Source: Corydoras sp. C115
Lineage: Eukaryota > Chordata > Actinopteri > Siluriformes > Callichthyidae
Reading direction: 5' to 3'
Assembly: GCA_019802505.1 (NCBI GenBank)
Contig: JAFMOC010000106.1
Coordinates: forward strand, 62,001 to 126,000
Length of the DNA: 64,000 bases
Below, in pieces: positions 49,411 to 62,790 of this stretch. The first letter of the stretch is position 1. Every line of letters begins with the position of its first letter. The position numbers and the translations under genes were made by a program. Below the pieces are notes generated by a model. The model was not told the origin of the DNA, did no database searches, and worked only from the letters and a program-made list of their open reading frames with translations.

Positions 49411-50557
49411 GTTATTAATAATGATTGAAGAGAAGCTGGAGCAGGAGTTGGAGAAACACAGTGGACAGGCCACAAGTCTATCACAGAACAGACACAATGT
49501 CAAACATATTTACAAACCCATTCACTATTCCTTATGCACATATTCAATAAAGTAGGAAATCTGAACTCAGGCCATTATGTCATTTGTCAGCAAATGGTTG
49601 ATCTTCAATTAAGTTTGAATGTGAGTTTTCTGCTTCGGGACCTGTTAATGATATTTTTCCAGCATTTAATGGATAAATAACTAAACAAATCAAAGTTTTC
49701 CAATTGTTTCTTATACTTTTAAACTATTCTTATTATTATTTATACTTAAAAAAAAATCTTCAAAGAATTTGAAAAATTGGAGTGGAGTAATGTTTTTATT
49801 TACCTAAAAGTTTACACACTGTTTCATATCCATATACTTCTGTATCCCAATATGGAGTGAAAAAAAAGTATGTAATTGAGAGAAGACAAAAAGAGCTCTT
49901 CAGTAGTTGTCAGACCACATTTGAAAATGAAAGCTGTGATTCTTTTTTTTCAATTCTAGAACATTTAACCAAGCTGGAAATTAAATTTGGTTCCCGGCAT
50001 GAGCTCTTAACAATGCCCTCAAACATGGAAAACAGAGTAAATTGACCTTAATGTGAGTGTCTACGTGTCCTGGCTTTCAAACACAAACCTCAATTTAGCA
50101 GTTATTCACCGAGCTTTTACGTGGACCACATGAGCAGGTCTTTTATGATCTCGCTTTGTAAATGTCCGATGATTTGCATGCCACGCACAATCAAATATAT
50201 GTGTGAGGAAAATCAAAAATGCATTTGGTAATCTCAGCATTTCCACCTAAATTGGTCTGCTTGGGAGACACATCATTGATCAGCCGGTGACATCTCCATT
50301 GTGATGTCTTGTTTTTCCAAGCTCGTTCATTTTTCTTGCAGTTATTTCGTATTTATTTCCCATCATTTGAAATTCCTAGAAGTCTGTTGAAACTAGCTGC
50401 TAAGACTTTCCCCCAGGTGAAGTGTACAGATGTGTTTTTTTCTTCTTTGGCCAGCAGACAGTATAAAATCACTAAACAGCAACCAATCACTATATTTAAG
50501 CTTATTTTATAAGTCAAATTGGCTTGATTAATATTAATGATTTATTTGTACACTAAG

Positions 50558-50770
50558 TGGGTGTCACAGTGGTGCAGTCATTAGTATCTCTGCCTTATAG
50601 CAAGAAATTCATGGGTTTCATCCATACTGGTGCAAACACAGATCCTGTGTGGAGTCTCTATGTCCTGCCTGTGTGGTTTTCTATTTCCTCCCCACACTTA
50701 AAAAAATGGCAATATGTAAATTGGATACCATAAATTGACATAGCCATTAGGTCAATATTAAGTGCACTTG
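50558..50770 (+). mobile_element. Old SINE copy
   Basis: Diverged plus-strand relic: GGGTGTCACAGTGGTGCAG head, CATGGGTTTCATCC, GTGGAGTCTCTATGTCCTG, TTTCCTCCCCACA. The end is degraded. Confidence 0.6.
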
Positions 50771-53700
50771 TAGTGCCAGTACAATGTACAGGTACATAGA
50801 AGCATTGCATTAGGTTAGGTATCCATTGTAAACAAGATGAAGACTATACTTGTTATATACTATATGCAACCTGCAATGAAATGTAGCTTGGAGCAACAAT
50901 CAAACATGTAGATTACAACACAAATGAAGCTATAACAAAATATAATAAGATCAGTGTATGAATGTCTTATCGTTAAATATTTTATATATAATGGAAAGTA
51001 AATGTGCAGTGCCAAGTGATGTGCAAGGTCAGTTTAACAATATTGGTGTGGTGTGCATGTCCATGTTGTGAAGTCTGATGCTTTGGGATAAGAATCTCTT
51101 TCTGAGCCTCACAGCTGCAGCTATCAGACTTTAGACTTTTGAGTAATTGCAGGAGGCCAAACAGGCAATTCCCAAGGTGCTTGCAGTCTGTGGTGATTTA
51201 AAAGCAGTTTAAAGTTTAGAATGCAAATGTGGTGCTGTAAATAAAAAGTAAAAAAGACTTATTATTGTATGTAACAAATGTCAGTAAACAATTGTTGAGA
51301 ATGATTTGGTTCCAAGCTGACATGTATTATTCACTTGGGTTGTGCCGCACAGCAGATTTGTGTAGCAGAGTGAAACAGGGGAAGAGATAATGATACCATC
51401 TGAGCTCCTGACGTTTAATGGCCTTATTTAAAGACCCAACACTGGCAGTTTGTGTGTTGTGATTTAAATAGCCAGCCTTATAATCAAAGTTTCAACTTCT
51501 TTGTAATGGAAATTTTGCCAAAAACGGATACAAAGGTGACTTTAAAATGTGCCCCAATCCTGTTTACTACAGCTCACTGTGTTAGAGAGTAAATGACAAG
51601 CTTTTGATTCCTCAAACATTTACAACTAAAGAGAAATCTTTTTTTTTCTTGAAATGTTAGTTCATAATGCGTAGAATGCGAACAAAAATAACATCCAAAA
51701 CACGGAGGGGGGGTGAGAAAATAGATGTCTTAAATTTAAACAGAAAACAATAAATTTTTCATGACAAATAAACAAGTGCAAAAAGGGAGTTTATAAATTA
51801 TTCAATATATTTGCAATATATTTTACAAAATATTTAGTAAAGTCCAAAAGTATTATACAATTTTATAAAATAAGTTTAGAATTATGCTCATAAAGACTGA
51901 ACCTTGGACTGATGCACCATTTCTACCCCACCTAGGATAGTAATATCCCAAATTCAGCTATAAAGAATGCAACATCACTTTTATAAGGACATTTATGAGT
52001 GTTATGTGTGGCCTAGTTCCCTAAACTACTCCAGTCAAACTTCAAACTCACTAATTTATAGCTTGACAGGTCAGAAAGCCTCTTGATTAGAGGAGCTTGC
52101 TTTACATGTTGACTGGTGAAATTCGCATCTCATACTCATAAGATGTTTAAACAGAAATCCATTCACACTTCTGTAATTCAGCAGTGCTTCTCATGAGTAC
52201 TGAGTTATGGAGAATACTTACTGCTTATGATGGCTTTTAAATCTGCAAAATAGATCCCAAAACCTTTGAAACTAAATGCACTATATTCTATTTGACTTTC
52301 CTGCAACAAGCTGGTGGGTTATTGTGTGATTTATAATTACAATACATAATGGAGCAGTCATTATCATTTTAATAGATTACTTAGTGGTAGAAAATAAACT
52401 GACCCTGCTATGGAAACAAAATACAAAAAGCAATGATTTGGGGTTGCTTCGAATTGCCAGGTGAGGGGTTAGCAATGTTTAATGGTAATTACTGGAATAA
52501 CCTGATAATCCCATCAGTGTTTTCTTTCCTTTTCTGATGACTCACTACCAGAATGCCAGTGCCAAAATTCATCAGTCTCAAACTGTAAAAGTGTTGTGGC
52601 CATTATAGAGTTTTCAGATCGCAGCCAAAAATTGGCATCAAAGCTAAAAGCGGTCCAACAAACTATTAGGAGTCAGTGACTTATTGTAGCTTAGCAGTAT
52701 ATGTGGTATTTGACTAAAGTAAAGCTATGCTATTTTCCCTCATTGAACAAGTGTTTTCACAGAATAATCTTTTTGCCAAAAATATGTCGCACTCTTTTTT
52801 AAATTAATGTGATCACACAGAACAGAATCTTTAATGTGTTGCAATTAGGAATTAGTATTTACAAGCTTGGTATTATACTTAAAGCAGACAGAAAACCAAT
52901 GGAAACAATAAGATTGCATTTAGATTATTTTAACATTAATGCACCCCTTTCTGAAGTGTCCTGTTTTAAAAGCAAACAGAGAAATCAAACAGCAAAATAT
53001 CTCAGTTTTAAAGTCCTAACCTCTTAAACTGTGGCGCATTGTGCTGTTTAATGCTGAAATAAAATATTCATCAGTGGCCCAAAGGGGGTAACCAAGAGCA
53101 GTAAATGATTTCAAGTCCAAGGCAAAGTGATCTGTGATCCTACTGCATCGAGTTTTTGGAAATGCTGCAGCTGTTGGAGTTCGCAGGATCATAACAGCAC
53201 TCCACATGCACATCTCTGCATGCCAACTGTGCACCACATAAAACGCAATCACTACACAAGCTGGGTACAAATGGGCACTTACAAAGCCGGAGAGCAGCAG
53301 TGCCAAGGATAAATTTGCCCTTGTACACGTGTCAGTCTTGCACTGCTCCTCTTTAATGCACAGAGGATAACACTCATCAATCTCTCTGGAAAACTTTGAA
53401 AATGGCTTAGACTTTCATGAGGTAAAATGATTATAATATTCATACAGAGCTCAGAGTTTGGTCTGTTTAATATAAAGATTAAGAGGCCGCTACAATATCT
53501 TGAAAATCAGATCTTATGCTTGTATGATAGACTTAGACTGGCATTTTGAAGGCCTGGGGAATTCCAACAAAAGCATGCTAACAAATAACACATACTGATA
53601 ATTTCCTAAAATAAATGTTATTTAATTAGCACAGGTAAAAAAAATCACTGCTCATTAGCCTCTTGCAACTGGATCAGGAACTGGCAACTGGATGGTAAAA

Positions 53701-56648
53701 CAGTGTTATTATATATAAAATTTTATATTTAAATAAACTGTGAGTCTTTAAAATGGTTTCAATCCAGGCTTTACTAGAATATTAGAGTGACAGATTGCTT
53801 CAAGCCTTAAAACTTCAAAGTCGGCCATTTACAAGAACATGGTCCAGCAGACAAAAATTCTGGCAGAAGGTGAAAACAAAAAAAAAATGTTTGAGGTTTC
53901 GTTTTTTTTTTCTGTGGATGTAAAAAATGATGAGAGTCTAACCTTAATCAAAGTAGAGAAACTGTACTAAAGTAATCAAAGTCCCTTTTCTTCTTTCTTC
54001 TACCATTTGATAATCTCTCTGTCTGTCTCTCTTACTTTAGCTGCTCCTTCTATACAAAAGAATTCCACCAGTTGCTGCGGTGCTGTGCTGCTGAAGACTA
54101 ACACAAAATGGATGTGAAAGGCTGACGAAAAATTATTCTTGCTAATGCAAATAATTGAGGCGAAAAAGAAAGATAGAAGAGAAAGTTCTGAAAGGCTTAA
54201 TTAAAAAATCAAGAACGTTTCATTATCAGACATTTTTAGCATAAGGAGAATACAGGCTCTTGCACAAAATGTCTCGGAGACTCTTTTAGATGACCTGTGA
54301 AAGGTGGAGGTTATGTCTCTATTACTAAATAAATCAACTGACAACAGGAGATTTGGCACAGCTGAGTCTCTGTGTTAGAACATTTGATCCTGAATAGTTT
54401 CAGAAGGATCTATTTGGAGTCATTATATTGGAAGGAAACACAATCAGTGAGTTAGTATCTCATTCTAAAAGAAGAGATTTGGAATGTATTAACATGCTGG
54501 CAACGGATGGCGTACTCTTGATGGCCTGTCGTATAGTCTGCTACATTGTCTTATCCAGCAAAGCCTTTAAGCTTTGGATTCAAGTATATTTATTTTTATA
54601 GTGCTTTTGACATTAAGGCATTGTCTTAAAGCAGCGTTGCAATCTTCCAAGCCTAATTCCTTAAAGGTCAAGATGTGGTAACTTTGGTATTTGTTTTGTT
54701 TTATAGGAAGAAACCCTGTCAAAACCAAGGTTTAGAGCAGGACCCATCCTATTTAAGTAATTACCGGGTGTAAAATCAATAATAATGTGCAAATAATGTA
54801 TATATGTAAAGAAAGAATCATTAAACTGACTCAGTTTAGTCATGAAAGTCTTATAAATGATCCCTCTGGTCTTCATTAAAGATAAAAATGACCTGAGGTC
54901 TTCACTGAAGCTTTCTGACAGGGTTGCACACCTATTACACCAATTAGTCCAACACAAATCAAAGGTTCTGTCCATCATTATACAATTATGTCAGATCAAA
55001 TTGATTGAGTTCAATTATCAAAGGATTGTGAGTGATCCTTAATGATGATGCTTCAAAGTCATCATTCTAGTATTCAGGCAGGGTTGAGGATGAAGAGCTG
55101 GTGTCAAAAAAGAAAGGCTAGTATCCCAATGGGTGAATATGTAAGGTAAATAAAAGTGGTCCTTGAATTGATCCTTGTGAAAAATGTATTATTTACATAG
55201 ACGAAATGAATACAAATACTATATAATTACATTTGGTATGCCAAAATAAGTGATGACATGGCCATAGATGGAAATTATTAACTTTATACTCCAGTCTACA
55301 TCACCTTTTCCACCAGCTGTTTTCAGACCTGTCTGCTCAATATAAAGATTTGCTCAGCCACAGTGACATTTAGATAGCTAGATAGTTTTGTACAGGAGAA
55401 ACACAGAAATGATTTTGTGAACAATGGGACAAGATCATGGTATTTCACTATAATACAAATTGGGAAAAAAACATGTCATCTATAATGCAGAATGAGTTTT
55501 GTTGATTGAGCAACCTTTTTATTGCTTGAAACAACTCAACACAGATCTGCAGTACAGAAATAAAACAGTAACGCAACCTGTGAAGAGATTTCATGAATAA
55601 AAAAATCCTTATTATGCAGATAGAATATGGCAACACTTTGTGCCTTTAATACAGGGAAAATAACCAGTAACTAGAGGGTATTTAAAAACAAGGGTGCCAT
55701 AAAATACAAGTAACTTCTATGTAAAGGGAACATAAAAAAGTGTGAAATATCATTAGACTATATAAAGAGTACTTACAGGTTAAGAGTTCCTGATAATTAA
55801 GATCTATCATACTCTTTATGAACTCTTTTTTACTTTATAATGATTTTATATTATATTTTTAGACGTTTAACATCAAGTTGACAAGCAGTAAATAAAAGCC
55901 ATATACATTATGAATATCAAACATTAGAGTAAATAAACTCTTGAAAAAAAGTCTTTGTATGAAAATTTTTATAAAGTGATTTCTAATTGATTTCTAATAA
56001 ACAAATTAATATCCCTAATTGAAACCATGGATGATGCTGTGAACTGAAGTGTTGATGTTGATTCAGTGCCAGAAACATTTATTTGCGTATCACTTTATTA
56101 AGAGGCTGGGGGTATTGGATGATTTAATGAACAAGTATTCTGCAACATTTACATTTACACCTGTTATAACTAGTGCAAAACTCCTTAGTGCATAACATTG
56201 AGCCAAATGCACTTCATTATTGTGCTGTAGGAAGATGAGGCTGTGACCTGTGTCTAAATGTGTGTGTGTCCTGTACAGACAAATAGTATTTTACTGTGGA
56301 GACTAACAAGGGGTACAAAAAAAAAAAAAAACAAGTCAAAGAGAAAGGTGATATCCACTGACAGGTTTAACCTACAGACCTGTTGCAACATACCCAGAAC
56401 AAATTAAAGAGTGTTGTTGTTAGGGAAGTTTAAACAGTAAAGGTAGAGGATGGCCATTAACAATACAAGGAAAAGATTATATGAAAAATGTATTATTTAA
56501 TTTATTTTTTATTTAATTTTTATAATTTCTCTGAACACCACTTATACATTAATTGTGTTAGTTTAGTAGTTTAGTTGAGTCATTTATCTTTGCAAACCAT
56601 CAGATTAGTTTATTTCAGTCCTAAGACATACATAAAGGGAAGTGTATA

Positions 56649-58257
56649 CAGTGGGTTGCAAAAGTATTCATACCCCTTGAACTTTTCCATATTTTGTCAC
56701 ATTACAACCACAAACATAAATATATTTCACTGGAATTTAATGTGAAAGACCAACACAAAGTGGTATACAATTGTGAAGTGGAAGGAAAATTATACATGAA
56801 TCAACATTTTTTTTACAAATAAAAACCTGAAAAGTGCGACGTGCAAAAGTATTCAGCCCCCTTTTCCCTGAGTGCAACCAATTGCATTCAGAAGTTGCCT
56901 GATGAGTGCTAATGACTCAAAAGGGACCACCTGTGTGTAATCTAATCTCAGTACAAATACAGCTGCTCCGTGACGGCCTCAGATGTTGGTTAAGAGAATA
57001 TTGGGGAGCAAACAGCATCATGAAGTCCAAAGAACACACCAGACAGGTTAGGAATATGGTTTTGGAGAAGTTTAAAGCAGGCTTAGGTTATAAAAAGATT
57101 TCCAAAGCTTTGAACATCTCACGGAGCACTGTTCAATCCATCATCCGGAAATGGAAAGAGTATGGCACCACAGTAAACCTGCCAAGACAAGGCCGTCCAC
57201 CTAAACTTACAGGCCGAACAAGGAGATCACTGATCAGAGAGGCAGCCAAGAGGCCCATGGTGACTCTGGATGAAATGCAGAGAGCCACAGCTCAGGTGGG
57301 GGAAACTGTCCACAGGACAACAATTAGTCGTGCACTACACAAATGTGGTCTTTATGGAGAGTAGCAAGGAGAAAGCCATTGTTAAAAGAAAACCATAAGA
57401 AGTCCCGTTTGCAGTTTGCCAGAAGCCATGTTGAGGACACAGCAAACATGTGGAAGAAGGTGCTTTGGTCAGACGAGACCAAAATTGAACTTTTTGGCCA
57501 CAATGCAAAACGCTATGTGTGGCGGAGAAATAACACTGCACATCACTCTGAAAACACCATCCCCACTGTCAAATATGGTGGTGGCAGCATCATGCTCTGG
57601 GGGTGCTTCTCTTCAGCAGGGACCGGGAAGTTGGTCAAAGTTGATGGGAAGATGGATGGAGCCAAATACAGAGCAATCTTGGAAAAAACCTGTTGGAGTC
57701 AGCAAAAGATTTGAGACTGGGGCGGAGGTTCACCTTCCAGCAGGACAACGGCCCTAAACATAAAGCCAGAGCTACAATGGAGTGGTTTAAAAAAAAGAAT
57801 ATTCATGTGTTAGAATGGCCCAGTCAAAGTCCAGACCTAAACCCAATTGAGAATTTGTGGCAAGATCTCAAAACTGCTGTTCACAAATGCTCTCCATCCA
57901 ATCTGACTGAGCTTGAGCTGTTTTGCAAGGAGGAATGGGCAAGAATTTCAGTCACTAGATGTGCAAAGCTGCTGGAGACATACCCTAAAAGACTTGCAGC
58001 TGTAATTGCAGCAAAAGGTGGCTCCACAAAGTATTGACTCAGGGGGGCTGAATACTTTTGCACGTCGCACTTTTCTTTTCAGTTTTTTATTTGTAAAAAA
58101 AATGTTGATTCATGTATAATTTTCCTTCCACTTCACAATTGTATAACACTTTGTGTTGGTCTTTCACATTAAATTCCAGTGAAATATATTTATGTTTGTG
58201 GCTGTAATGTGACAAAATATGGAAAAGTTCAAGGGGTATGAATACTTTTGCAACCCA

Positions 58258-58260
<3 letters not shown>
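56649..58260 (+). mobile_element. Tc1-like DNA transposon with long inverted repeats
   Basis: An almost complete Tc1/mariner element, 1612 bp, flanked by TA at 56647-56648 and 58261-58262, the expected target duplication. The ends start CAGTGGGTTGCAAAAG and are inverted over roughly 220 bp (56649-56870 and 58037-58260). Each inverted repeat carries two copies of GCAAAAGTATTCA, one outer and one inner (56658 and 56842; complements at 58239-58251 and 58049-58061). This is an IR/DR layout like Sleeping Beauty-type elements. The transposase between them is frameshifted. The two long inverted repeats still match closely, so insertion was probably fairly recent. Confidence 0.95.
57020..58037 (+). 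pseudogene. Tc1 transposase pseudogene (two frameshifts)
   Basis: Remnant of a DD34E Tc1-family transposase, about 340 codons in total. The N-terminal part (57020-57364) carries the paired-like helix-turn-helix pair (KISKALNISRSTVQSIIRKW, then GRPPKLTGRTRR). The middle part holds the first catalytic Asp in WSDETKIELFGHN and the glycine-rich GGGSIMLWGCFS box. The C-terminal part (to 58037) holds the second Asp in QQDNGPKHKA and the Glu in SPDLNPIENLW, with 34 residues between them. Single-base deletions near 57358 and 57684 shift the frame, so no full-length protein can be made. All three catalytic acids are still encoded. ATG at 57020 is the likely original start; the upstream open frame lies in the inverted repeat. 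Confidence 0.93.

Positions 58261-58316
<56 letters not shown>
58261..58316 (+). repeat. (TA)28 microsatellite abutting the Tc1 element
   Basis: Starts at the transposon's right-hand TA target duplication. Confidence 0.95.
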
Positions 58317-58319
<3 letters not shown>

Positions 58320-61300
58320 TTTTAATTATATTTATGTAATTTTTATATGGGAAAAGAAAAAGTTAGGAACAATTGTGCAGCCACACAGACATTCACATCA
58401 CATTCTAGCCAGCATTAAAGCCTAATTGGTGACAGCCAAGCAAGATGAGGCAATTTTCAGAAGCTGTAGCCTGCATGTCAGTGAATGCGAAGGGGCCGTT
58501 GGACATTTTATCAGGAAATTTTTTTTCCTGCACCTGAAAGAAGCTTTTACTGGGTTATTCAGCTGGCATGATTACTGAGAAACATATACGGGTCATTGGG
58601 TGCTTAAGTGCTTTTAGCCCCAACAGAAATAATCAGGGTAAAATGCACATAATGCAAGTCACAATAGGTATTAAATTTGATATGTCTAGTTGAAAGGGAC
58701 CAGTGACATTAGATTATTAGTGACCTCATAAATTTCCTACTCACCTGTATGGCGTTAGGTCTCATAAGAACATTTTGTCAGTATTACTTCATTATTAATA
58801 TAACCTAGCACCAACAAGGTACATACACATACATTGTATATACATCAATGTAATATGTTAAAGTCTGATCTTCACAACACATGTTTGTGAAAGTTTATCA
58901 TGAATTCCACTTGTTTGTGGAAGTTTATCATGAATCAAAATTTGTTGCCATCTTTATTCTTACTGAGAGTCCAGTTACTGAGAATTCCAGCTAAAGAAAA
59001 CTTTGCAGTACCAAGGGATCAGAGTATAATGATTTAATCAATACTGTATAGATCACTCCTACTTCCACATATCCTGTGACATTTCACTTAATTACATCAC
59101 TGGCCAGTGCATTGACTGAAAATAAATATATTGCTCCCACAACTCTCTTAAAGCATTTAAATGTACATACACTATGTGTACAGGAAATGTTATAAAATAA
59201 TATTTTAATTTGACTTTTGTAATTCTTACAATGTTTACATATATTCTTTTTTGTGGGGATGTTGCATGTGCTCATTCTGGCTGCATTGGTTTTCTTCAGA
59301 AACTCAACTAATGTAAGTCAACATGACTTTTAAAATTAATTGATCCTTTGAGTTTATTTGTTACTCACTGTTTTTACACAGTATTTAACAAAATTAAAAA
59401 AATAGATAGCTTTACATCAAACCCTGAGTAGTATAATTATTACAACATTTTACTTTATTTTATACCAAATGACTCTGATACTAATACATCCATTAACCAA
59501 AGGTTATGAATTTTCAGTTTATATGCTTTAGATCTATTGCAAAAAACTCTATATCAGATCTTGACCAAAGCAAAATCATTTAAAAAACACACATCAACCT
59601 TAAGTCTCTCAGTGTCTTAATCTGTCAGTAGTATAATCCTTTCACACATTCTCTTCCATCCTCAAAGGAAAAAGAAATCTTACTTGTCAAAACAACTGCA
59701 GGCATATTTTACCCTGTTAATCCCACTGACTATATAAAATACATTGTGGATGCCACACAATGTAACATGAATTAGTCGTGTTTTTTATTCTCACTTTAAT
59801 TTGTCTTTATGTACTGAACCTAGCTAAACAGAAGCAGTATTGACAAAACTGCAGGGCTTAAATATCTTATGGACTTACTAACTTTCACAGACAGGCTTTA
59901 CTACTCCAATTAAATCAGAATCCACCTTTTGAATTGTGCTTTTCTTTCTGAAACCTTTGATGTGGGTCATTTTGCCTTTTGTGACCTTAAGATCCTCCAC
60001 TTGTGGCCAAGGAAAGAAGTACCAGAAAGTGTATTATTGATTTTTGTTTGTATCTCTCAGAAAGACATTAAAAACTGTGCAGCAAATGACTTTGAAGCTG
60101 GTTGTTTTTTTATGGTCAGTTCACTGAGTTAGCACTCAGTTCGAATTTCTTAATACATTTATTTGATTGGTTTGCAGTAATACTCTTTATCTATTATAAT
60201 TCCTTTCCTCTCATGCCACCTTAACAGAGACTTCATCATTCTCTGACTATTCCCCAAGTAATTTCACAGTTATTCCAATCCTTGTCTGATGCATTCAATC
60301 TGTGTGTGCTCTCAAGTGTGATATAAATAAATTTCAGCACAAGCAAAAATTTTGTATATGATAATAGGTAAGTTTAATGTGCTTTCTGTTCACAATTCAA
60401 ATGCTTCCAAGCTGTCCTCAGTCTCTATTTAAACCCCCTCATCCACAGGGACACTGTTCCACTTTTTTGTTTCAAATTCACTCTGAATGTCAGCAATATT
60501 TGGATTACTTAGCTTCAGAGCCACCAGAAATCACACAACTTGCTTTTTTAATTAAAAAAAAGAAACACTTGTTATTATATTTTTTTAGTTAATGTTGCTG
60601 CAAACTAGACTTTTTGACAATTATATGCTTCCAGCCTTCTGGAAAATGCCTTTCTCTGTATCAGGAAGACTGTATGCACAAACTGATGTCTGTAAACATG
60701 GGGTTTGATGAGTTGGGTGTAAGAAAACCTCCAATTGCAAAATTGTGAGCTATGCTTTTTTTGTTCAGCATTGGATCCTAACTCAGCTGAACTATTTCAT
60801 TTATTTTTAAATTCTGTGTGAAACCAGATATATAATCAAATATAATCTATGTTATTTGACTTCAGTTTTATTTTGCTGTGCAGATTGTGATGCATAATGA
60901 TGCTAAAGAAAGCAGGGACAGATTTGTCCTTTACACAAAACGTACATGTATTGTGGTAAATATTTGATTTATGATGGTGACCTTTACATATTTCAGTGTT
61001 ACCTTGACATTGTAAATTAATGAGAGGGTGAGCAGTCATATCGTAGTGTTGATCTGCATAGAAATTACAGCCTGAATTATAATTTTAATATGCCACAGAG
61101 ACATGAAGATAAAAAACAATGGAAGCAATTACACTATCATTATTTGTTTAACAAAAAGCCAAAATACAGACGTAGTGTGTAAATTGCTGTTAACATAGGA
61201 TTTATGAAGGCGAATAGCAATCAGGCATAGCTAATCATATGCCCTTGATAAATTAATCATTAGAAACTGTGAGCACCTTAATAAAAAATATTTTTTGGCA

Positions 61301-61614
61301 GTTTGCTTTTGGGTGCCAAGAAGGAAATACTTGGCAATGATCTTACGGAGTTGCCCATCAATCTTAGAAATGTTAATGTGATTGTTGCTAATGGTGATTC
61401 TACAACATACGGCAATGATTTGTGGGACTGTTACGTTTCACTCATAGCTTTTTCTGTTCAGCTTCATTTTTATTAAATAAATAATAATATAGTTTAATTT
61501 GAGGCTGTATTTAGCTAAATTTATATCCTTATAAAATCTAGGGGTTTTGTACTATGCTATGAAACATTGAACCATTTAAATGGGTATCATTATCGCTACC
61601 CATGATTGTATATT

Positions 61615-61618
<4 letters not shown>

Positions 61619-61685
<67 letters not shown>
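61619..61685 (+). repeat. (CA)33 microsatellite
   Basis: Long pure CA tract. Confidence 0.95.
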
Positions 61686-61687
<2 letters not shown>

Positions 61688-62639
61688 ATCTCAGTATAAA
61701 ATGTAAACCTGCTTTGTTCAGGAAACTTTTGAACTTTCAGCTCCATTTTGAGGTAACCACAGGTCAACAATTTGTGAAAAATTGCAGTATTATCAGATAG
61801 TAATTTTGCTATTCACATTTGGAAAATCAAGTGCCAGGACGCACTGTGACCAGGAATAAAACCTGGTAACCTGCTGATTTGCATAGGACTGCAAATAAAT
61901 GTGGGTTTGGTAGCTCTGATTTAATGTAAATTAAAATCTGAACTTCTTGTTGAAGGACAGGACTCTGAACAGTCTGAGCCAAATCATTGTCCACAATGCT
62001 TCAGTGTTTATACACGGAAAGATCAATCTCCCTGTCTGGGTTTATTTTACAATAATGATGGCTTTCTGTATGATATTGCTTACTCAGTGGTCAGAGTGGA
62101 ATTGAAAGTCATTCTCAAAAACAGTCAATCACATTAATTACATAGGTCATTATAATATCAATTTCCTACCAATATAACTAGAAATATTTGGAAAATCGTA
62201 AATCAAATAATTGAAAAGCAGTCTTAGGTCGGTCACGTTACAAATGTTCGAGCACTTGTGTTCTTTCTCATGTTCATGACAGTACAATTATAAAAATACT
62301 AAGCAAATATGACTTGTTTGTAAAAGTTGCCATGCGAAAATTATCATCTAAACATTTTACAATAACATACAAATTTGCAGCTAAAGAAATAACAAGACTG
62401 GAACAATGAAAGAAGGAGTGAGAATTTAGCTTTGTTTTGCAGCCACAGGATCTGGGCACCTTGCAGTCATTGCTTCAAACATGCAATATTTTTCAAACCA
62501 AAGTTATCTAGATTTAAATGTGAGGCAATTTATCCAACAGCGAATGCATGACAGAAATTTTATCCTATAATAAAACAGTATTTGCAACCACATATTCAAA
62601 TCCAGAACAAAATACATATAAAATAAAAATGAACAATAT

Positions 62640-62790
62640 GGTTTTGCACTGACACAGTCAAAGTCCAATTGAAATGCTGTGATGGTGCTATGAATAAATG
62701 AAGGTTCTTAAATCATACAGAACTAAAGAACTGGTGTAAAGAAGAATGCATTAAAACTTCATTTAGCCTCTGCATTGCACCCCGGAAGTA
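62640..62790 (+). mobile_element. Tc1-like transposase relic
   Basis: CACAGTCAAAGTCCAATTGAAATGCTGTG followed by AAAGAACTGGTGTAAAGAAGAATG resembles the C-terminal transposase region of fish Tc1 elements (SQSP..IEMLW, then WCKEEW). It is a short decayed fragment with internal deletions. Confidence 0.5.

Larger units (their letters stand above)
48624..56648. other. Intergenic DNA with possible conserved non-coding blocks
   Basis: No gene recognised. Unique-looking, evenly mixed blocks at about 50040-50300, 51320-51500, 52430-52720, 53010-53420 and 54040-54400 stand out from AT-rich background and contain homeobox/octamer-like words such as ATTTGCAT (50173) and TAATGCAAAT (54142). They look like developmental enhancers, but without alignments this is only a visual judgement. 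Confidence 0.35.

Noticed and set aside
53016..53306. 96-codon minus-strand open frame with a hydrophobic start
   Set aside because: Open frames overlap here on both strands, no splice signals fit, and I recognise no family. More likely a GC-richer non-coding block.
56906..57019. Upstream extension of the Tc1 transposase frame
   Set aside because: It lies in the inverted repeat and linker; family proteins begin at the ATG at 57020.
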